A stretch of DNA of 64,000 nucleotides, from assembly GCA_039707465.1 (NCBI GenBank), contig CM077646.1:75788715-75852714 (forward strand), read 5' to 3'. Position 1 is the first letter of the stretch, and each line of letters starts with the position of its first letter. The position numbers were made by a program, and so were the translations under genes. This stretch comes from Rhabdophis nuchalis (Eukaryota > Chordata > Lepidosauria > Squamata > Natricidae). Shown here in pieces: positions 1 to 11,417 of the stretch. A model generated the notes under the pieces. It was not told the origin of the DNA and did not search any database. It saw only the letters and a program-made list of their open reading frames with translations.

Positions 1-2977
1 GTAGTTTGCCACAGCCTTATTCTGACATGTTTTTTGAGTTTCCCAGCCTTGGGATTTCCAAGGGGTCTCAAATCCAAATTCTAATGAGGTCTGACCTGAT
101 TGGTTTTGCAAGATAAGTGAAAGTTCGCTGAGTTTCACCAGCTATGAATTTGGCAAGATAAGGTTAGAATTCTGGATGAGAAATGAATTGATTGCTTCAC
201 AGTTTTTGTATCTAAATCAAAATAATATTTTTATAGTCATTTTTAAAATCCTCTGCTTTGATTCCTTTGGAAATTGTTTACATATTAATTCTCCTGAAAA
301 CAATAATTGATTGGTTTTTCTACAATTACTTCTTTTAATACCAGAAAAGGGAAATCTTTTCTTCGTGTTGATTATGCTAGAAATTATGTTAAGGACAGAT
401 GTAACAAATAATAAAATTAAAATAACCAGAAATTTAACACATGGAAAAAGTAAGTAAATTCCTATGGCTATGTGAACTGTATTGATTGCTAGTTGGTTTC
501 TGAGTGCAATTCAAGTGCTGGTTGTTACTTACAAAACCCTGAATAAAATAGGGCTAGGGATCTGAGAGATTGCTTGTCTTTGACTACTTATGCTTGCCTA
601 ATATGAGCCAGAAGAATGTGTGTTCCAGGTCCCTTTCATTAAACATTGCCATCTTGTGGGACTGAGGAAATGTACTTTCTTCGTTGTAGCCACCACTTTT
701 GGAAGAGCATCTCCCTTGCAATAAGAATGGCACCCTCTCTCCTGAGGTCCCAGAAAGCCTTGAAAGCCTGGCTTTGGTCCCAGATTTGGGGCTGTTATTT
801 ATTATTTGTTCCGTGGCCCCTGTTTTGTGTTGTTGTTTTTTCTGTCTATTAGATTTCTTTAGTCAGCACTACCTCTAGGATTCAATGTTTTAAAGCTGTT
901 TTTTAAAAAGTTTTCCCTAGTTTTATACACTGCCCAGAATCCATTGGAGTTGAGTGAACAATAAATTTAAACAAGCAAAAACAAATAAATACAGTCTTAT
1001 CAGACAGTTTATATACAAAAAGAGAGGGATTATGAACATAGTGGTTCTCAGTGGAGCATTTGGGCACCATGTTACATATTCGTGTTTTGTTTTAATTACC
1101 CACAACAATAATGCTGAAAGTGCTGTATACAATATGGTCAAGGAATGAAATGAATTAAAATAAATGGCAAAGCCTTGTCTTCTGATTGAGAATCCATTGT
1201 GAATGCAGAAAATCCTCCTGAATCTCTAGGCAAACACTGAAGATAAACATCCCTGGCAAGGTTGCCTTTTGAAATAGCTCAAAAATGTAGAACCCCATAG
1301 CAGGTTGAGATCAGCCTCTTTCCACTAGTAATGCTTTTTGGATCATTTCTTTCCTGCTTTTTCTATGTGCAAAAGGATTCTTTTTATTTTGTTTTGCTGA
1401 ATTGAAAAGCTTAACCGAACTGCCTTTTCCTGCAGTTGTAAATTTGCATTGTTAATTGTATAGTTTGTGAAATGGGAGATTGATCAATCCTACACTAGTT
1501 GTAAATATCAAATACTTTGTAGACCTGTGTTTCTACCTATAGCAACATTAAATGTGTGGCTATCAAGTCCCAGAATTCCCCAGCCAGTGTGCTAAAAAAA
1601 TCTAGTCTAGACTTACATAATCCTTTTAGAAAAATGGATATCTTACAAAAATTCATACAATATTGTATAAAAGAGCTAGAAACAAAGCTGGGTATTGCTG
1701 ACTTAACCGTCACAATTTTAAAGGCGAATAGCTTATATTACTATAAAGTTAAATGTTAGTAGTGTATAATATGAAGTTAAAGGTTAATAGTGTATAAATT
1801 ATGAAGTTAGGTTCTCAATGCTGCTTTTGAGTTTTGTTCTTTCTACTTTGTACAGCTTTGAGGCATAATATGGTAACATCAACTGTCCTGGCACGCATTC
1901 AGAAATATAAACAAAGGCAATTTGTGCTGGCTTTGGGGAAGATTCATTGATAGAAGAGTGCTATTTTTTTCAGTGCCTTCATTTATTATATCAGCAAGAT
2001 TCTTTTTTTCTCTCTTCACCTTTAACATTGATTAGAAATATACTACGCTTCAACTTTTTAAGCTTTTATATTTTGTTTTTTCACTTCCTCTTGAACTTCA
2101 TAGGCCCTGTTGTCTGTGCAGTGCTGATGAAACACACATTTCTCAAAGTTCCTTCTCTTCGCCACCCTGAAAAAGCCACTTGCTTTTCTCTCCTTTGCTT
2201 CAAAGAAAAAGAAGGATGAAATTCACATTTCAGCAAGTTTATCTTACATCAGTGGGTAGTTTTATTTCCCATTGGAGATTCTGTCTGCCAACTCCCATTT
2301 TTCATAGTTCCTTTGTAGCATTTATGCTACCCAACTAAGGGAAAAAACCCAGCAGATACAGTTCTGCTGGCGTTGTACTCTCACAGGATTTGCTGCTGTG
2401 CAACACCCTTGCAGGGCTTGCTAAAATGCTTTTTGTAACACTGATCTGGCAGAAAACCAGAAGGCTTTTGAAGCTTCTCAGTTAATAGTTAACAATTTTT
2501 CCTGTAGGAGAAAGTCAATTTCTCCTACAATTGCTGCCTAGCAGCCTATTGAGAGAAATATTTTGCAAAGCATCAAGTCTGATATTTACAATCACATGTG
2601 ATCAGAAATATGGATTCTATATGGGGATGCTAGAAATTTACTAGCTTCTCTTTTTGAGAAGAGGGAAAGGCTCTTAATTCATGATACATGGTAACCTCCA
2701 AAAGCAGTATATTCAGTACATAGTTGAACATTTGAAACCATAAAAGTGAGCATTCATTGGTTCGCCAACTATTTGTGATCAGCTGTTGGGTAGTTTGAAC
2801 ATGAGACCACATTTTCTACTTTTTGTACACTAGTTTTTGTTGTTACGGTTGGAGGTGTGTTTCTCTTTTTGTTTTGTTTTGTTTGTTTTACTGTTTTGTA
2901 TTTTATTTTCTATGATAAAACAATGCATTTTTTAAAAAAGCTAAAAAAATCTCTATATGCTGCAGCCCACAAGCATA
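1..2977. other. A+T-rich host non-coding DNA
   Basis: No open frame longer than about 90 codons, no recognisable TE termini and no convincing exon were seen on either strand. Short ORFs here are chance frames in A+T-rich DNA. If the downstream exons are ARHGEF3, this would be upstream intron or 5' flank. Confidence 0.5.
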
Positions 2978-3169
2978 TACCGTATTTATCGGCGTATAAC
3001 ACACACTTTCCCCCCCTGAAAATAGGGGGCAAATGATGTATGCGTGTTATACGCCGATATGCGTGTTATACGCCGATATAAGGTACATGGACCCGGGAAC
3101 CGTGGACCCGGAAGTAAGTCCTCCACGTTTGCTGTCTTCTTTTTCCCTCAGCGAAGCGCCGCGGCCGTC

Positions 3170-3171
<2 letters not shown>

Positions 3172-3231
<60 letters not shown>
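3172..3231. repeat. (CT)n microsatellite
   Basis: About 29 uninterrupted CT dinucleotides at the outer end of the left palindrome arm. Confidence 0.97.
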
Positions 3232-3233
<2 letters not shown>

Positions 3234-4013
3234 CGGGCAGGCAGGAAAGCAAGCAAGGCGGCTGGAGGAGGAGGAGGAGAAGGAGGAGGAGATGACGGCC
3301 CCGGAGGCACGGAGCTCTTCCCCACGGCGGGCGCCTCCTTCTCCGCTGGCAGGTAGAGCAAGGTCGAGGGGCTTCCCCCCTTTCCCCACTTCCCGGCTGT
3401 TTTGCCGCCGCCGCCGCCGGTTCCAGCAGCAGCAGCAGCAGCAGGAGGAGAAGGAGGAGGAGATGACGGCCCCGGAGGCACGGAGCTCTTCCCCGCGGCG
3501 GGCACCTCCTTCTCCGCTGGCAGATAGAGCAAGGTCGAGGGGCTTCCCCCCTTTCCCCACTTCCCGGCTCTTTCCAAACCTCGGGAGCTCGCCGAGGGGC
3601 GGCGGCGGCGGTGAAACAGCCGGGAAGTGGGGAAAGGGGGGAAGCCCCTCGACCTTGCTCTATCTGCCAGCGGAGAAGGAGGCGCCCGCCGCGGGGAAGA
3701 GCTCCGTGCCTCCGGGGCCGTCATCTCCTCCTCCTTCTCCTCCTGCTGCTGCTGCTGCTGCTGGAACCGGCGGCGGCGGCGGCGAAACAGCCGGGAAGTG
3801 GGGAAAGGGGGGAAGCCCCTCGACCTTGCTCTATCTGCCAGCGGAGAAGGAGGCGCCCGCCGCGGGGAAGAGCTCCGTGCCTCCGGGGCCGTCATCTCCT
3901 CCTCCTTCTCCTCCTCCTCCTCCAGCCGCCTTGCTTGCTTTCCTGCCTGCCCGCCAGAGAGAGAGTGAGAAAGAGAGAGAGAGAGGGAGGGAGGGAGGGA
4001 GGGAGGGAGGGAG
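3174..4013. repeat. Giant palindrome with 171-bp tandem unit in each arm
   Basis: Two arms of about 420 bp mirror each other around position 3593-3594. The ATGACGGCCCC motif at 3292 and 3463 on the + strand is matched exactly on the - strand starting at 3895 and 3724; each pair sums to 7187. Each arm holds a unit repeated at 171-bp spacing (3292/3463; 3618/3789), linked by (CCG)n and (CAG)n runs. The arms end in (CT)n on the left and (GA)n/(GGGA)n on the right. Frames of 110-280 codons open on both strands are a by-product of the palindrome and GC-rich triplets. I do not call them genes. Confidence 0.9.
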
Positions 4014-4025
4014 GGAGGGAGGAAG
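3984..4025. repeat. (GGGA)n microsatellite
   Basis: About nine GGGA units following a GA-rich stretch. It sits at the mirror position of the (CT)n run in the left arm but has drifted to a different unit. Confidence 0.9.
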
Positions 4026-4527
4026 GAACGGAATCAGAATCTGACAGACACAGAGAGAATGACAAAGAGAGACAGGAAGGGAGGGGATAGCGATTTCTGA
4101 GTAAACTTTTGTAAAAACAGAATATCCAAGTTTCTTTGTTAAAACAGTTGCTTTTACTGTCCTTTTACATTATTTACCTTATAAGTGGTAATAATATTAA
4201 TTAAAAAAAGTTCTGAGCTACCCTTATTTTGCTTCAAAGTTCTTTATTTGAAATTTAATTTTTTCCCCTGAAATTTCCCTCTTAAAATGAAGGTGCGTGT
4301 TATACGCCTGTGCGTGTTATACGCCGATAAATACGGTACTCATCGGCCTGAAAGCAGCATAGATTTGCAGTGGTGAAGATGATATGCAGGTACATGTTGG
4401 ATTTTATAATACATTGGATGTTACACATGGAAAGACCAGTGGTATGGCAGAGCTCAGAGGCTTCATGACAGTTGTCTGGAACAAAAAATCCTCTTTGCCC
4501 TATTGAAATTGTTAGTTATAATCCCAC

Positions 4528-4741
4528 TGTTAGATCGGGTAAAGGAAGGACACACTAGGAGTGAATTCAGCTCTTTATTGGCAAAGTATAGCTCAAAGTA
4601 ACAAGCAGCCTGCGGCAGCCCCTTTTTAAACATAGCCGCCGGTACGAACTGACCAATCACAGCCGGCCCTGGTCCCGAACAATCGACTCGACTCCATTAA
4701 CTGCAGACTAGAGTGGAAACCTCTATTGTAAGGACACAACA
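4528..4741 (-). repeat. 3' LTR of Gypsy element 1
   Basis: 214 bp; on the + strand it runs TGTTAGATCGGG to GGACACAACA. In element orientation it starts TGTTGTGTCC. It pairs with 8945-9157; most differences cluster near 4630-4700. Confidence 0.95.
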
Positions 4742-4754
4742 CCCCTCCTGTCCT
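4742..4754 (-). other. Polypurine tract of Gypsy element 1
   Basis: On the minus strand an uninterrupted AGGACAGGAGGGG run abuts the 3' LTR, the normal plus-strand primer position. Confidence 0.75.
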
Positions 4755-5107
4755 GGATTGGTTAATGCATTTTGTGATGTAATCACTGAGGTAGGTGGGG
4801 CTACGAGTGGCACGTCCTGACCTGCGCAGTTCAGTTGGCTGCTGAACTTCGGTCAGGTTGGATGGACCTGTTGCTGCTGTATCTCCCCCTGCTGGAAGCT
4901 TTCGGTGGTCATGGCTGGAGCTTCTGGAGCGCCCCCGCTCAGAGCTCGCTGCGGACTAGCAGCTTGCCCGGATGAGTACCATTCCATGTCTGGGATTTCT
5001 GGGAGGTGTGGTGTTGATGTCTGCTGTGGGCTAGGTTGTTGCTCAGTCTCCCTGAGCTGTGAGTGTGCGGAGTTGGTCTATGTGTCTCCGCCAAACTTTG
5101 CCATCCT

Positions 5108-5983
5108 CTAATGTAACTGTGTAGGAGTGGGGCCCGTGATGCTGGTTATTTCGGCCAGTATCCAGAGGGTGCCCCCGGCGTAGTTGTGAGCGTACACCTT
5201 ATCTCCTATAGTGAAGTGTCTTGTCTTGCTGGTGGAATCTGGTGGTGTGTGTGTGGAGTAGTTTGGGTGTAGACAGTCCAGAGGGGACCTTAGTCTGCGG
5301 CCCATAAGGAGCTCTGCATGACTCCTCCCCGTCGTGGCACTGGGCACGATGTGTTGGTAGAATAGGTAGTGGTCTATTCGTGTTTGCCAATTGCCTGTGG
5401 TCAGCTTGGCTGATGCTTCCTTAGCTGATCTTACCATCCGTTCGGCCTGGCCATTACCTGCCGGATGGAAAGGGTGATGAGGGCATGTCTGATCCCTAAA
5501 TTCGCTAGGTATGTCTTGAACTGTAAGGCCGTGAATTGAGGCCCATTGTCCGATACCAGCATGTCGGGTAGCCCATGTGTGGCAAACAGTTTCCGGAGGG
5601 TTTTAGTAACCGCTTCGGCCGTAGTGGTCTTCATGAGTATTATTTCCAACCACTTTGAATATGCATCGACCACTACCATGAATGTTTGGCGCTGGAATGG
5701 GCCTGCGAGTCTATGTATATCCTAGCCCACGGTTATTGGGTGCGCTCCTATTCTCTTACCGGTGCTTCCAGGGGCCCGGTCTAGACGCTTGGCAGGGTGT
5801 GCAGGTAGCTACCCATTCTTCTATTTCCTTGACCATGTTGGGCCGCCACACATAGCTACTGGCCAATGCCTTCATACGCACAATACCTGGGTGGCCCTTG
5901 TGCAACGCCTCTAGCACCCTGCTGCGCAATTTGGCTGGCACTGCAACTCTATCTCCCCACAACAAACATCCCCACATAACCAA
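5108..5983 (-). pseudogene. Gypsy integrase, broken (element 1)
   Basis: Three consecutive minus-strand frames cover an integrase. 5756-5983 holds the zinc-binding H2C2-type segment (GHPGIV... CTPCQ). 5431-5679 holds the core with VVVDAYSKW and SDNGPQF, i.e. the first two acidic residues of the D,D-35-E triad. 5108-5437 carries the C-terminal part (SAKEA, AELLMGRRLRSPLD, GDKVYAHNYAGG). Stops and frame changes near 5430 and 5690-5750 separate them. The C-terminal block closely resembles that at 49500-49900. It cannot encode a working enzyme as it stands. Confidence 0.9.
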
Positions 5984-6011
5984 TAGTTTGTCCCGTTTGT
6001 TCTCAAATGTT

Positions 6012-7312
6012 TTAAAATTTGGTTCCCCTGCTGCCTTCGGCCACCCCCCTCCACACCCAGCTCATCAGTTGCTTTAATACATTGTCTTTAGCCATGTGGC
6101 GAGCTACCTCGTGTGATGAGACTGGGCCAGTGCCCACACAGTCTATCAGGAGCACTGGAGTGTCCGGCATGGGGTCCTGTACAATGTCCAGAAGGGGGCA
6201 ATGGCTCAGGGTGTCTGCATGCCCTAACGTGGTCCCTGGTCGGTGGATGAGTTTGTAGCTGTATGCTGCCAGGAATACAGTCCATCTCATCATCCGCGGT
6301 CATAGGAAAGCTGGAGTGGGTCGGTCGCCTGCTAGTAGACCCAGGAGCGGTTTGTGATCAGTGATTAGTTCAAAGTCTCGGCTGTAGAGGTACTCGTGAA
6401 ACCTCTTGATGCCGGCCACTGCAGCCAGGGCTTCCTGGTTGAGCTGGCTGTAATTCCACTCAGTCGAGGACATGGTTTGGGAATAGTAAGCGATCGGCAC
6501 CTCTGTTCTGTTGGGCATGCGATGCTGAGGATGGCTTGGACCCCGTAGGGCGAGGGGTCACAGGTCAGGACAAGGGGGAGGGTCTGGCTGTACTGTACAA
6601 GGAAAGAGTCTGTCGAGAGCAAGTCTTTTATTGCTGCAAATGTGATGGCTTCCTGCTTTCCCCAGGACCAGGTGGCATTCTTCGCCAGGAGGCGGTGAAG
6701 TGGTTCAGCAATGGTGGCTTTCTGTTTTAGAAAGACGCTGTAAAAATTAAGTAATCCGAGGAATGCCTGCAGCTCTGCCTGGTTTTTGGGCTTGGGCCTG
6801 ATAGCTTTAATCTTTTTTTTGGTCGGGTGGATCCCAGACTCATCTATGAGGTACCTGAGGAATTCTACCCTGGGTACGTTAATTTAGCATTTTTCTTTTT
6901 TGAGGCGGAGGCCTGCGTCTTTAATTCTGCTGAGAACTGTGCTCAGCCTTTTAAATAATAGCGCCTTGTCTTTGGCCGAAACCAAAATGTCATCAAAATA
7001 GGGGATGACTCCGGGAATCCCCCGTAACATGCGTTCCATGACGCTTTGGAACAGTCCCAGGGCGATACTAACTCCAAATTGCAGGTGGGTGCATTTAAAA
7101 GCCCCCCTGTGAGTGACTATGGTTTGAGCCTCCGCTGCAGCGCGGTCTACTGGCAATTGCTGGTATGCTTGTGTTAAATCTAATTTAGCAAAGACCTTTC
7201 CCGGGCCAAGCAAATGTAGTAAGTGCTGGACGACGGGCACCGGGTAGGCGCTTTGTTGTAGGGCAAGGTTCAGGGTGCACTGGTAGTCAGCGCATATGTG
7301 GACTGACCCCAT
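6012..7312 (-). pseudogene. Gypsy reverse transcriptase/RNase H, broken (element 1)
   Basis: 6884-7312 encodes the RT palm: KLDLTQAYQQLPV, then the catalytic box as YFDD at 6989-7000 (YIDD or YLDD is usual), then KEKC. 6300-6518 carries RNase H connection motifs (AYYSQTMSSTEWNYS, ITDHKPLLGLL) and 6012-6293 the end of RNase H (HRPGTTLGHADTLSH; ADALSR is usual). The linker 6520-6880 is shifted out of frame. Its role was to copy the element's RNA into DNA; this copy is dead. Confidence 0.9.
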
Positions 7313-7376
7313 CTGGCTTGACTGGGGTAACGGTAGGCGTTTCCCAGCGGGTGTGATCGACTGGTTCTAAGATCCC

Positions 7377-8103
7377 CTAAGCGATCAATTTGTCCAATTC
7401 CGCATCAATTTTAGGTTGGAGGGCGAAAGGCACTCTCCTGGGCTTGAGCTGAATTGGGGCAATTTTAGGTTCTAGATTAAAGGAGATAGGGGTCCCCGTG
7501 TACTTACCAAGGCCAGGGCTCAAGACTTCCTCGAACTTCTTGAACAGCTCAGCATAGTCTTCCACACCCTCGTTGTCTTGGCCGGTGTGTACTTTGTTGA
7601 CTCGGGTGACTTCCAGACCCAGGGCCTCAAGCCAGTCCAGTCCCAGCAGGCTTTGTAGTCTGTTCTTGACCACCACGATGGGTAGCCTTGCCTTGAACCT
7701 CTTGCGTTCGACCGTTCAGCTGGTGCTTCTGTAGTCCAGGAACGGCACAGCTGATGGCATCCCAGGACATGATGGTGGTGGATGACCCGGTGTCAATCTC
7801 CATCTCGCACAGTGCCCCTTCGATGAGGACTAGTACCCTGAGTTTTTTGGCCACCCTTATTTGGATCTGACCGATGGATGTGTGGGTCATGGGTCGTCTT
7901 CGGTATGAATCTCTTGGACCTGACAAGCCCTCTGTTCTGTTCTCTTCGTTGGTGGCTTCGTTCGGGGCGGCCATTGCATTGAGGGGCGTTCTGCTGCCTG
8001 CTAGGGTGCCATGGGCTGTTCTTTGGGTTGGTTGCTTCTGCAGATCCTCATGATGTGGCCCTTTTTCCCGAACCTTTGGCAGAACACCGCCTGGAACCGA
8101 CAT
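7377..8103 (-). pseudogene. Gypsy aspartic protease and RT N-terminus, broken (element 1)
   Basis: The retropepsin active site DTGSS lies at about 7782-7796 within a minus-strand frame ending at 7627. A second frame (7377-7676) continues with LLGLDWLEALGL and the LKPRRVPFALQPKIDAELDKL segment that normally leads into the RT. It then stops at 7377, while the RT proper resumes at 7312. At least one frameshift lies near 7680. Confidence 0.85.
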
Positions 8104-8815
8104 TGCATTCTGGGGTGGTCTTCTCCACAGCCGCCATAGGGAGGGTAGCGCGATTCGAATTTCTGCCCCAGCCTGCCATCGTCACTGCGCATGTGGAAAG
8201 CCTCGGCATCTTCCGCATTCTCAGCTGGCTCCGTGTCCTCAAAATGGACGCTTGCCGCTTGGTTGGGGTTTCTTGATCCGCTGGGTTAGATGGCGTGCAT
8301 CGACCAGTCAGCGGTTTCAGGGGCTCTGGCTTTGTCCAGGGCGATCTGCAGGGTTAAGCTGTTCTTTGAGAGTAGCCTCCGTTGGAGGTTCGGGTCTCGG
8401 CAGCTCAGGATAATCCGGTCGAGGATCTGGTCGTCTAGGTCCCAGAGCTTGCAATGTGCTGCCGCTTGGTGGAGAGCAGCCACATACTTGTTTATGGTCT
8501 CACCATATTTCTGGTTTCGGGTGTGGAATGCGTATCGACTCACTGACTTGGATGATCTGGGGGCATAGTGCATCTTCAGGGCTTGCTGTAGGGCTGACCA
8601 GGTGACCGACTGTAGGGGAGTTGGCTCACACAGGTCCTTTATGTAGCCAGCACTTCTTGGCCGCAGTAGCTGAGGAACATATTCTTCTTCATGTTCTCTG
8701 TGAGGTTCCCGAGGTCGTGGGCTTCCAGGTAACACTCAAACTGGATCATGTAGAACTCCCAGTCCTTGGTCGCTGGGTCGAACGGAGCTAGAGTTGGGGT
8801 GGCTTGCGGGTTCAT
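8001..8815 (-). pseudogene. Gypsy gag, broken (element 1)
   Basis: A minus-strand ATG at 8815-8813 opens a frame with the same layout as the gag at 48663 (an acidic, aromatic N-terminus). The 8286-8735 frame carries the retrotransposon gag capsid-like domain (QALKMHYAP... YAFHTRNQK... NLQRRLLSK). 8001-8192 holds a zinc-knuckle segment CQRFGKKGHIMRIC, in which the second cysteine of CX2CX4HX4C is replaced by Phe. Frameshifts near 8200-8290 and about 8735 break it. Confidence 0.85.
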
Positions 8816-8932
8816 GCTGCTGTCTGGTCATGCGTTCGCCATGGCTGCTGGTTCCGCGTGTCCGCGCCGGGCTCCGGACTTGGCTACTTGCCAGGGTGCT
8901 TCGCTCTTTGCCTAGTTGCCTTCCAATCCCAC

Positions 8933-8944
8933 CTTCGTTGCCAG
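8933..8944 (-). other. Primer binding site of Gypsy element 1
   Basis: Directly after the 5' LTR the minus strand reads TGGCAACGAAGG, one base different from TGGCGACGAAGG in the element at 48266. It fits the 3' end of a tRNA-Ser from memory (CCTCGTCGCCA) apart from one extra A. The tRNA identity is inference. Confidence 0.6.
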
Positions 8945-9157
8945 TGTTAGATCGGGTAAAGGAAGGACACACTAGGAGTGAATTCAGCTCTTTATTGGCA
9001 AAGTATAGCTCAAAGTAACAAGCAGCCGGCGGCAGCCCCTTTTTAAAGGTAACCGCCGGTACGAACTGACCAATCACAGCCAGCCCTGGTCCCGGCCAAT
9101 CAGGTTACTCCATTAACTGCAGACTGGAGTGGAAACCTCTATTGTAAGGACACAACA
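8945..9157 (-). repeat. 5' LTR of Gypsy element 1
   Basis: 213 bp, TG...CA bounded, partner of 4528-4741. It contains CTTTTTAAAGG on the + strand; read in element orientation CCTTTAAAAAG may serve as a TATA-like box. The stretch AGCTCTTTATTGGC includes the complement of an AATAAA polyadenylation signal. Confidence 0.95.
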
Positions 9158-9162
9158 CCCAC

Positions 9163-10547
9163 AATATATGAGAATTAATATATTGTTTTTTTGGGGGTAG
9201 TATGATTGTAAAAGATATGTCTTCAAATTTGCCTTTTGGATCTGAAATTTTTCAAAGTTAATACTCATAATCTAGATGCTTATTGCAGTCTCTTCTTTTT
9301 CTTTTGTAATTACAATTGCATGAAAAGCTACTGGCAAGTGAAGCAAATGGGAATATTCAAACGTGGGTTGTTTTTGTGGCAGCTAATTGAATTTATGTTG
9401 TTTTATTATCAAGTTCCATTTACATTTAGAAATAAATCCTATTGAAGTCCACCTATATATGCAACTGTATTCCAAAAGTGATCAGATATGCTGGTCTTCT
9501 TTTGACATTTTGCCTGCATCTTGCACTTTTTCTTTGATGTTTATCCTAACATTTTGGCTCAAGTAGCCATAACAACAAAGCCAGATGCTTGTGAATCTGC
9601 TAGGAACCAGAATTGCTTTTATTAACAGTGCCGGGAACATAAGCCTATTTGTTTATGTACCTCTTTTACAGATTAAGCAGTACACTGTAGCCGCTTCCTT
9701 CACTGATTAGATTAGTTTCATCCAGAAAAGTACCTGCATGTGCAAATTGCTTGCAAAGTTACTTTCTGGTCAGCTAATTGAGTCAGAAAAGTAGGAAAAC
9801 TGCCTTCTGATATTTGTACCTCAGAGACAGATTGCAGTCTGAATTACTTAAGTCAAGTACTTGCTAAAAAAGTACTTGCCCTCTAGACCTGCATTTCCCC
9901 TGAGATTCATGTGGTCCCATTCTGATCTTATGTAAACAAGCCCTGAAGATCTGGTTGTTTCCCCTGTCTTTGGTTTAGAATGTGTGATGTACTTTCATGT
10001 GTATATATGTATCTCTGTGTTTTAAAAATTGGCATTGTTTCTCCAGAATCTCCCCCCCCCCTTGTTATCTTCATGCTTTATTTTATTTTGTTATCTTCAT
10101 GCTTTATCTTCATGCTTTATCTTCATGCTTTATTTATGTAAGGTAGGAATCGTGATTGACTGGGGCAGCCTATACATTTTATGAATAAGTAAATATTAAT
10201 ACAGAGATGGATACTGAAGTTGAGGAAATATATTGTTGAATAACCAATCCACCATATTATTTGTAAGTTGCCTTGGTTTATGTCACATAAAGCTGAGTGG
10301 CTATAACTTTTTTAGTACATAAATAAATAGAATTGTTGCAAATATTCTCAATATTGAGAATCATATATTGAGAACAATGATTCATATTGGTTATAAAGCA
10401 GAGGATTTGTTGTATTTGTAAAACATAATCCCACATTAAGTTAAACTATTTAGCCATATTTCAAATTGTGGTGTCTCAGGAAATTAATAGCAATACAGCA
10501 TTAAACTCTGGAAATACTTGCATCTGTACCTTCTCTACATTTATTTA
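9163..10547. other. Host non-coding DNA with a short tandem repeat
   Basis: A+T-rich with no exon or TE terminus seen. At 10068-10137 there is a small tandem array of TTATCTTCATGCT-like units (about five). Confidence 0.5.
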
Positions 10548-10938
10548 CAGGTAGTTCTAGGGACTGGAAATTCATTGCTGAATGAGGTAATTGTTAAGTG
10601 AATCCTGTCCAGTATAACTTTTTTGCTGTAACTTTTTTGCATAGTGATTGTCTCATGAAGAGAATCACTATGGTCATTAAGAGAATCACACAGTTGATAA
10701 GCAAATCTAGATTCCCCTGTTGACTTTGCTTGTTAGAGCATGGTTGGGAAAGTTTTCAATGGCAATTACATGATCCATGGACTTCAGCTGTCCTAAATAC
10801 ATGGCAGTTACCAATTTTGATCACATGACCATGGGATGCTGGGCCAGTTGTAAGTGCGAGAACCAGTCATAAGTCACTTTTTTCAGTGCCATTATAACTT
10901 AGTCACTAAATGAATGGTTGTAAATTGAGGATTACCTG
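10548..10938. mobile_element. TA-flanked TIR element (CAGGTARTYC family)
   Basis: Starts CAGGTAGTTCTAGG and ends with the inverse of CAGGTAATCCTCAATT, flanked by TA at 10546-10547 and 10939-10940. About 390 bp, no coding capacity. The interior phrases (CTTAACA, CACATGACCATGG, CACTTTTTTCAGTGCC, AGTCACTAAATGAATGG) recur in the fragments at 11880, 18341, 25866, 27825, 34471, 36855 and 61950. TA duplications and CAG-starting TIRs suggest a pogo/Tigger-like source; that is inference. Confidence 0.75.
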
Positions 10939-11324
10939 TACGTGATCTTGTAGGTTAATCCAACAGGATGCCAAGATTCATTTGTTGGGATGCGCGGCTA
11001 TAGAAATCAAGTAAATAAAATAAATAACACACATCATTTTAACTGATCAATATTTTTTCCAGGCCACATAGCAATCTATAATATTTCACTTATAAAGAAA
11101 CACCTAAAAAGTATTTGACAGGTTTTATAAACAATATATCAAACCAACTGCTAAGTATGCATATACTTACCAAGTAGTTTTCTAGTTTTATTGTGGTTAT
11201 AATAATACTTTTTATCAGTAAACTTCAGTAAAATTTGTGCTCATTTCATTTCTGGTTGCATTTTTGTAGTTTGTTAGGTTTTTTCCCCTTGTAAATGTTC
11301 AACAGAGACTTCTGTTTTTTTTAG

Positions 11325-11417
11325 AGGGATGAATGCAAGCAGACCTACAAACTGTATAAACAGTCCTAAAGTAATAACCCACTGTGCCAAAAGAGGAATG
11401 GAGGAAGACACAACATG
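11325..11417 (+). CDS. Candidate coding exon of an ARHGEF3-like gene
   Basis: A pyrimidine-rich tract CTTCTGTTTTTTTTAG precedes the segment and GTAAGA follows (donor GT at 11418-11419). Only one frame is open through all 93 bp. It contains an ATG at 11329-11331 (MNASRPTNC...) and ends two bases into a codon (TG). The segment at 40969-41032 begins with the G that would complete TGG (Trp) and stays open, so the two are phase-compatible and lead in frame into 55910-55972. The ATG may be the start codon, or the exon may be internal. Splice signals and frame are seen; exon status and the link to ARHGEF3 are inferred. Confidence 0.5.

Larger units (their letters stand above)
2980..4336. mobile_element. 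TA-flanked TIR element with fold-back interior
   Basis: The ends are inverted copies of CCGTATTTATCGGCGTATAA, flanked on both sides by TA (2978-2979 and 4337-4338), as expected of a Tc1/mariner/pogo-type target duplication. The terminal motif GTTATACGCCGATA is repeated sub-terminally on both sides (about 3045-3080 and 4290-4330). There is no transposase, so it is non-autonomous. The interior is a GC-rich palindrome (separate entry). Its TIR resembles that of the elements at 32833, 46522 and 50509, differing mainly by CGGCGTATAAC versus CGGAGTATAAG. The superfamily call is inference from the TA duplication. Confidence 0.8.
4528..9157 (-). mobile_element. Gypsy LTR retrotransposon, decayed, minus strand
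   Basis: A complete provirus-like structure: two LTRs of 213-214 bp (4528-4741 and 8945-9157) bounded by TG...CA, with an identical 5-bp target duplication CCCAC at 4523-4527 and 9158-9162. Internal order on the minus strand is gag, protease, reverse transcriptase (RT), RNase H, integrase (IN). The pol frame is broken by many stops and frameshifts, and the LTRs differ at roughly a dozen sites, so this is an old dead copy. Integrase and gag wording match the element at 48266-50493, so both belong to one Gypsy lineage. Confidence 0.95.

Noticed and set aside
3047..4090. Overlapping frames of 110-280 codons on both strands in the GC-rich region
   Set aside because: They are mirror images caused by the palindrome and by triplet and dinucleotide runs. 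The mirrored arms yield near-identical proteins on opposite strands, and no domain is recognisable.
11415..11417. ATG at the very end of the first candidate exon as a start codon spliced directly to 55910
   Set aside because: It would give MKKRKQ..., but it has a long upstream ATG frame ahead of it and skips 40969-41032. The three-exon chain explains the phases better.
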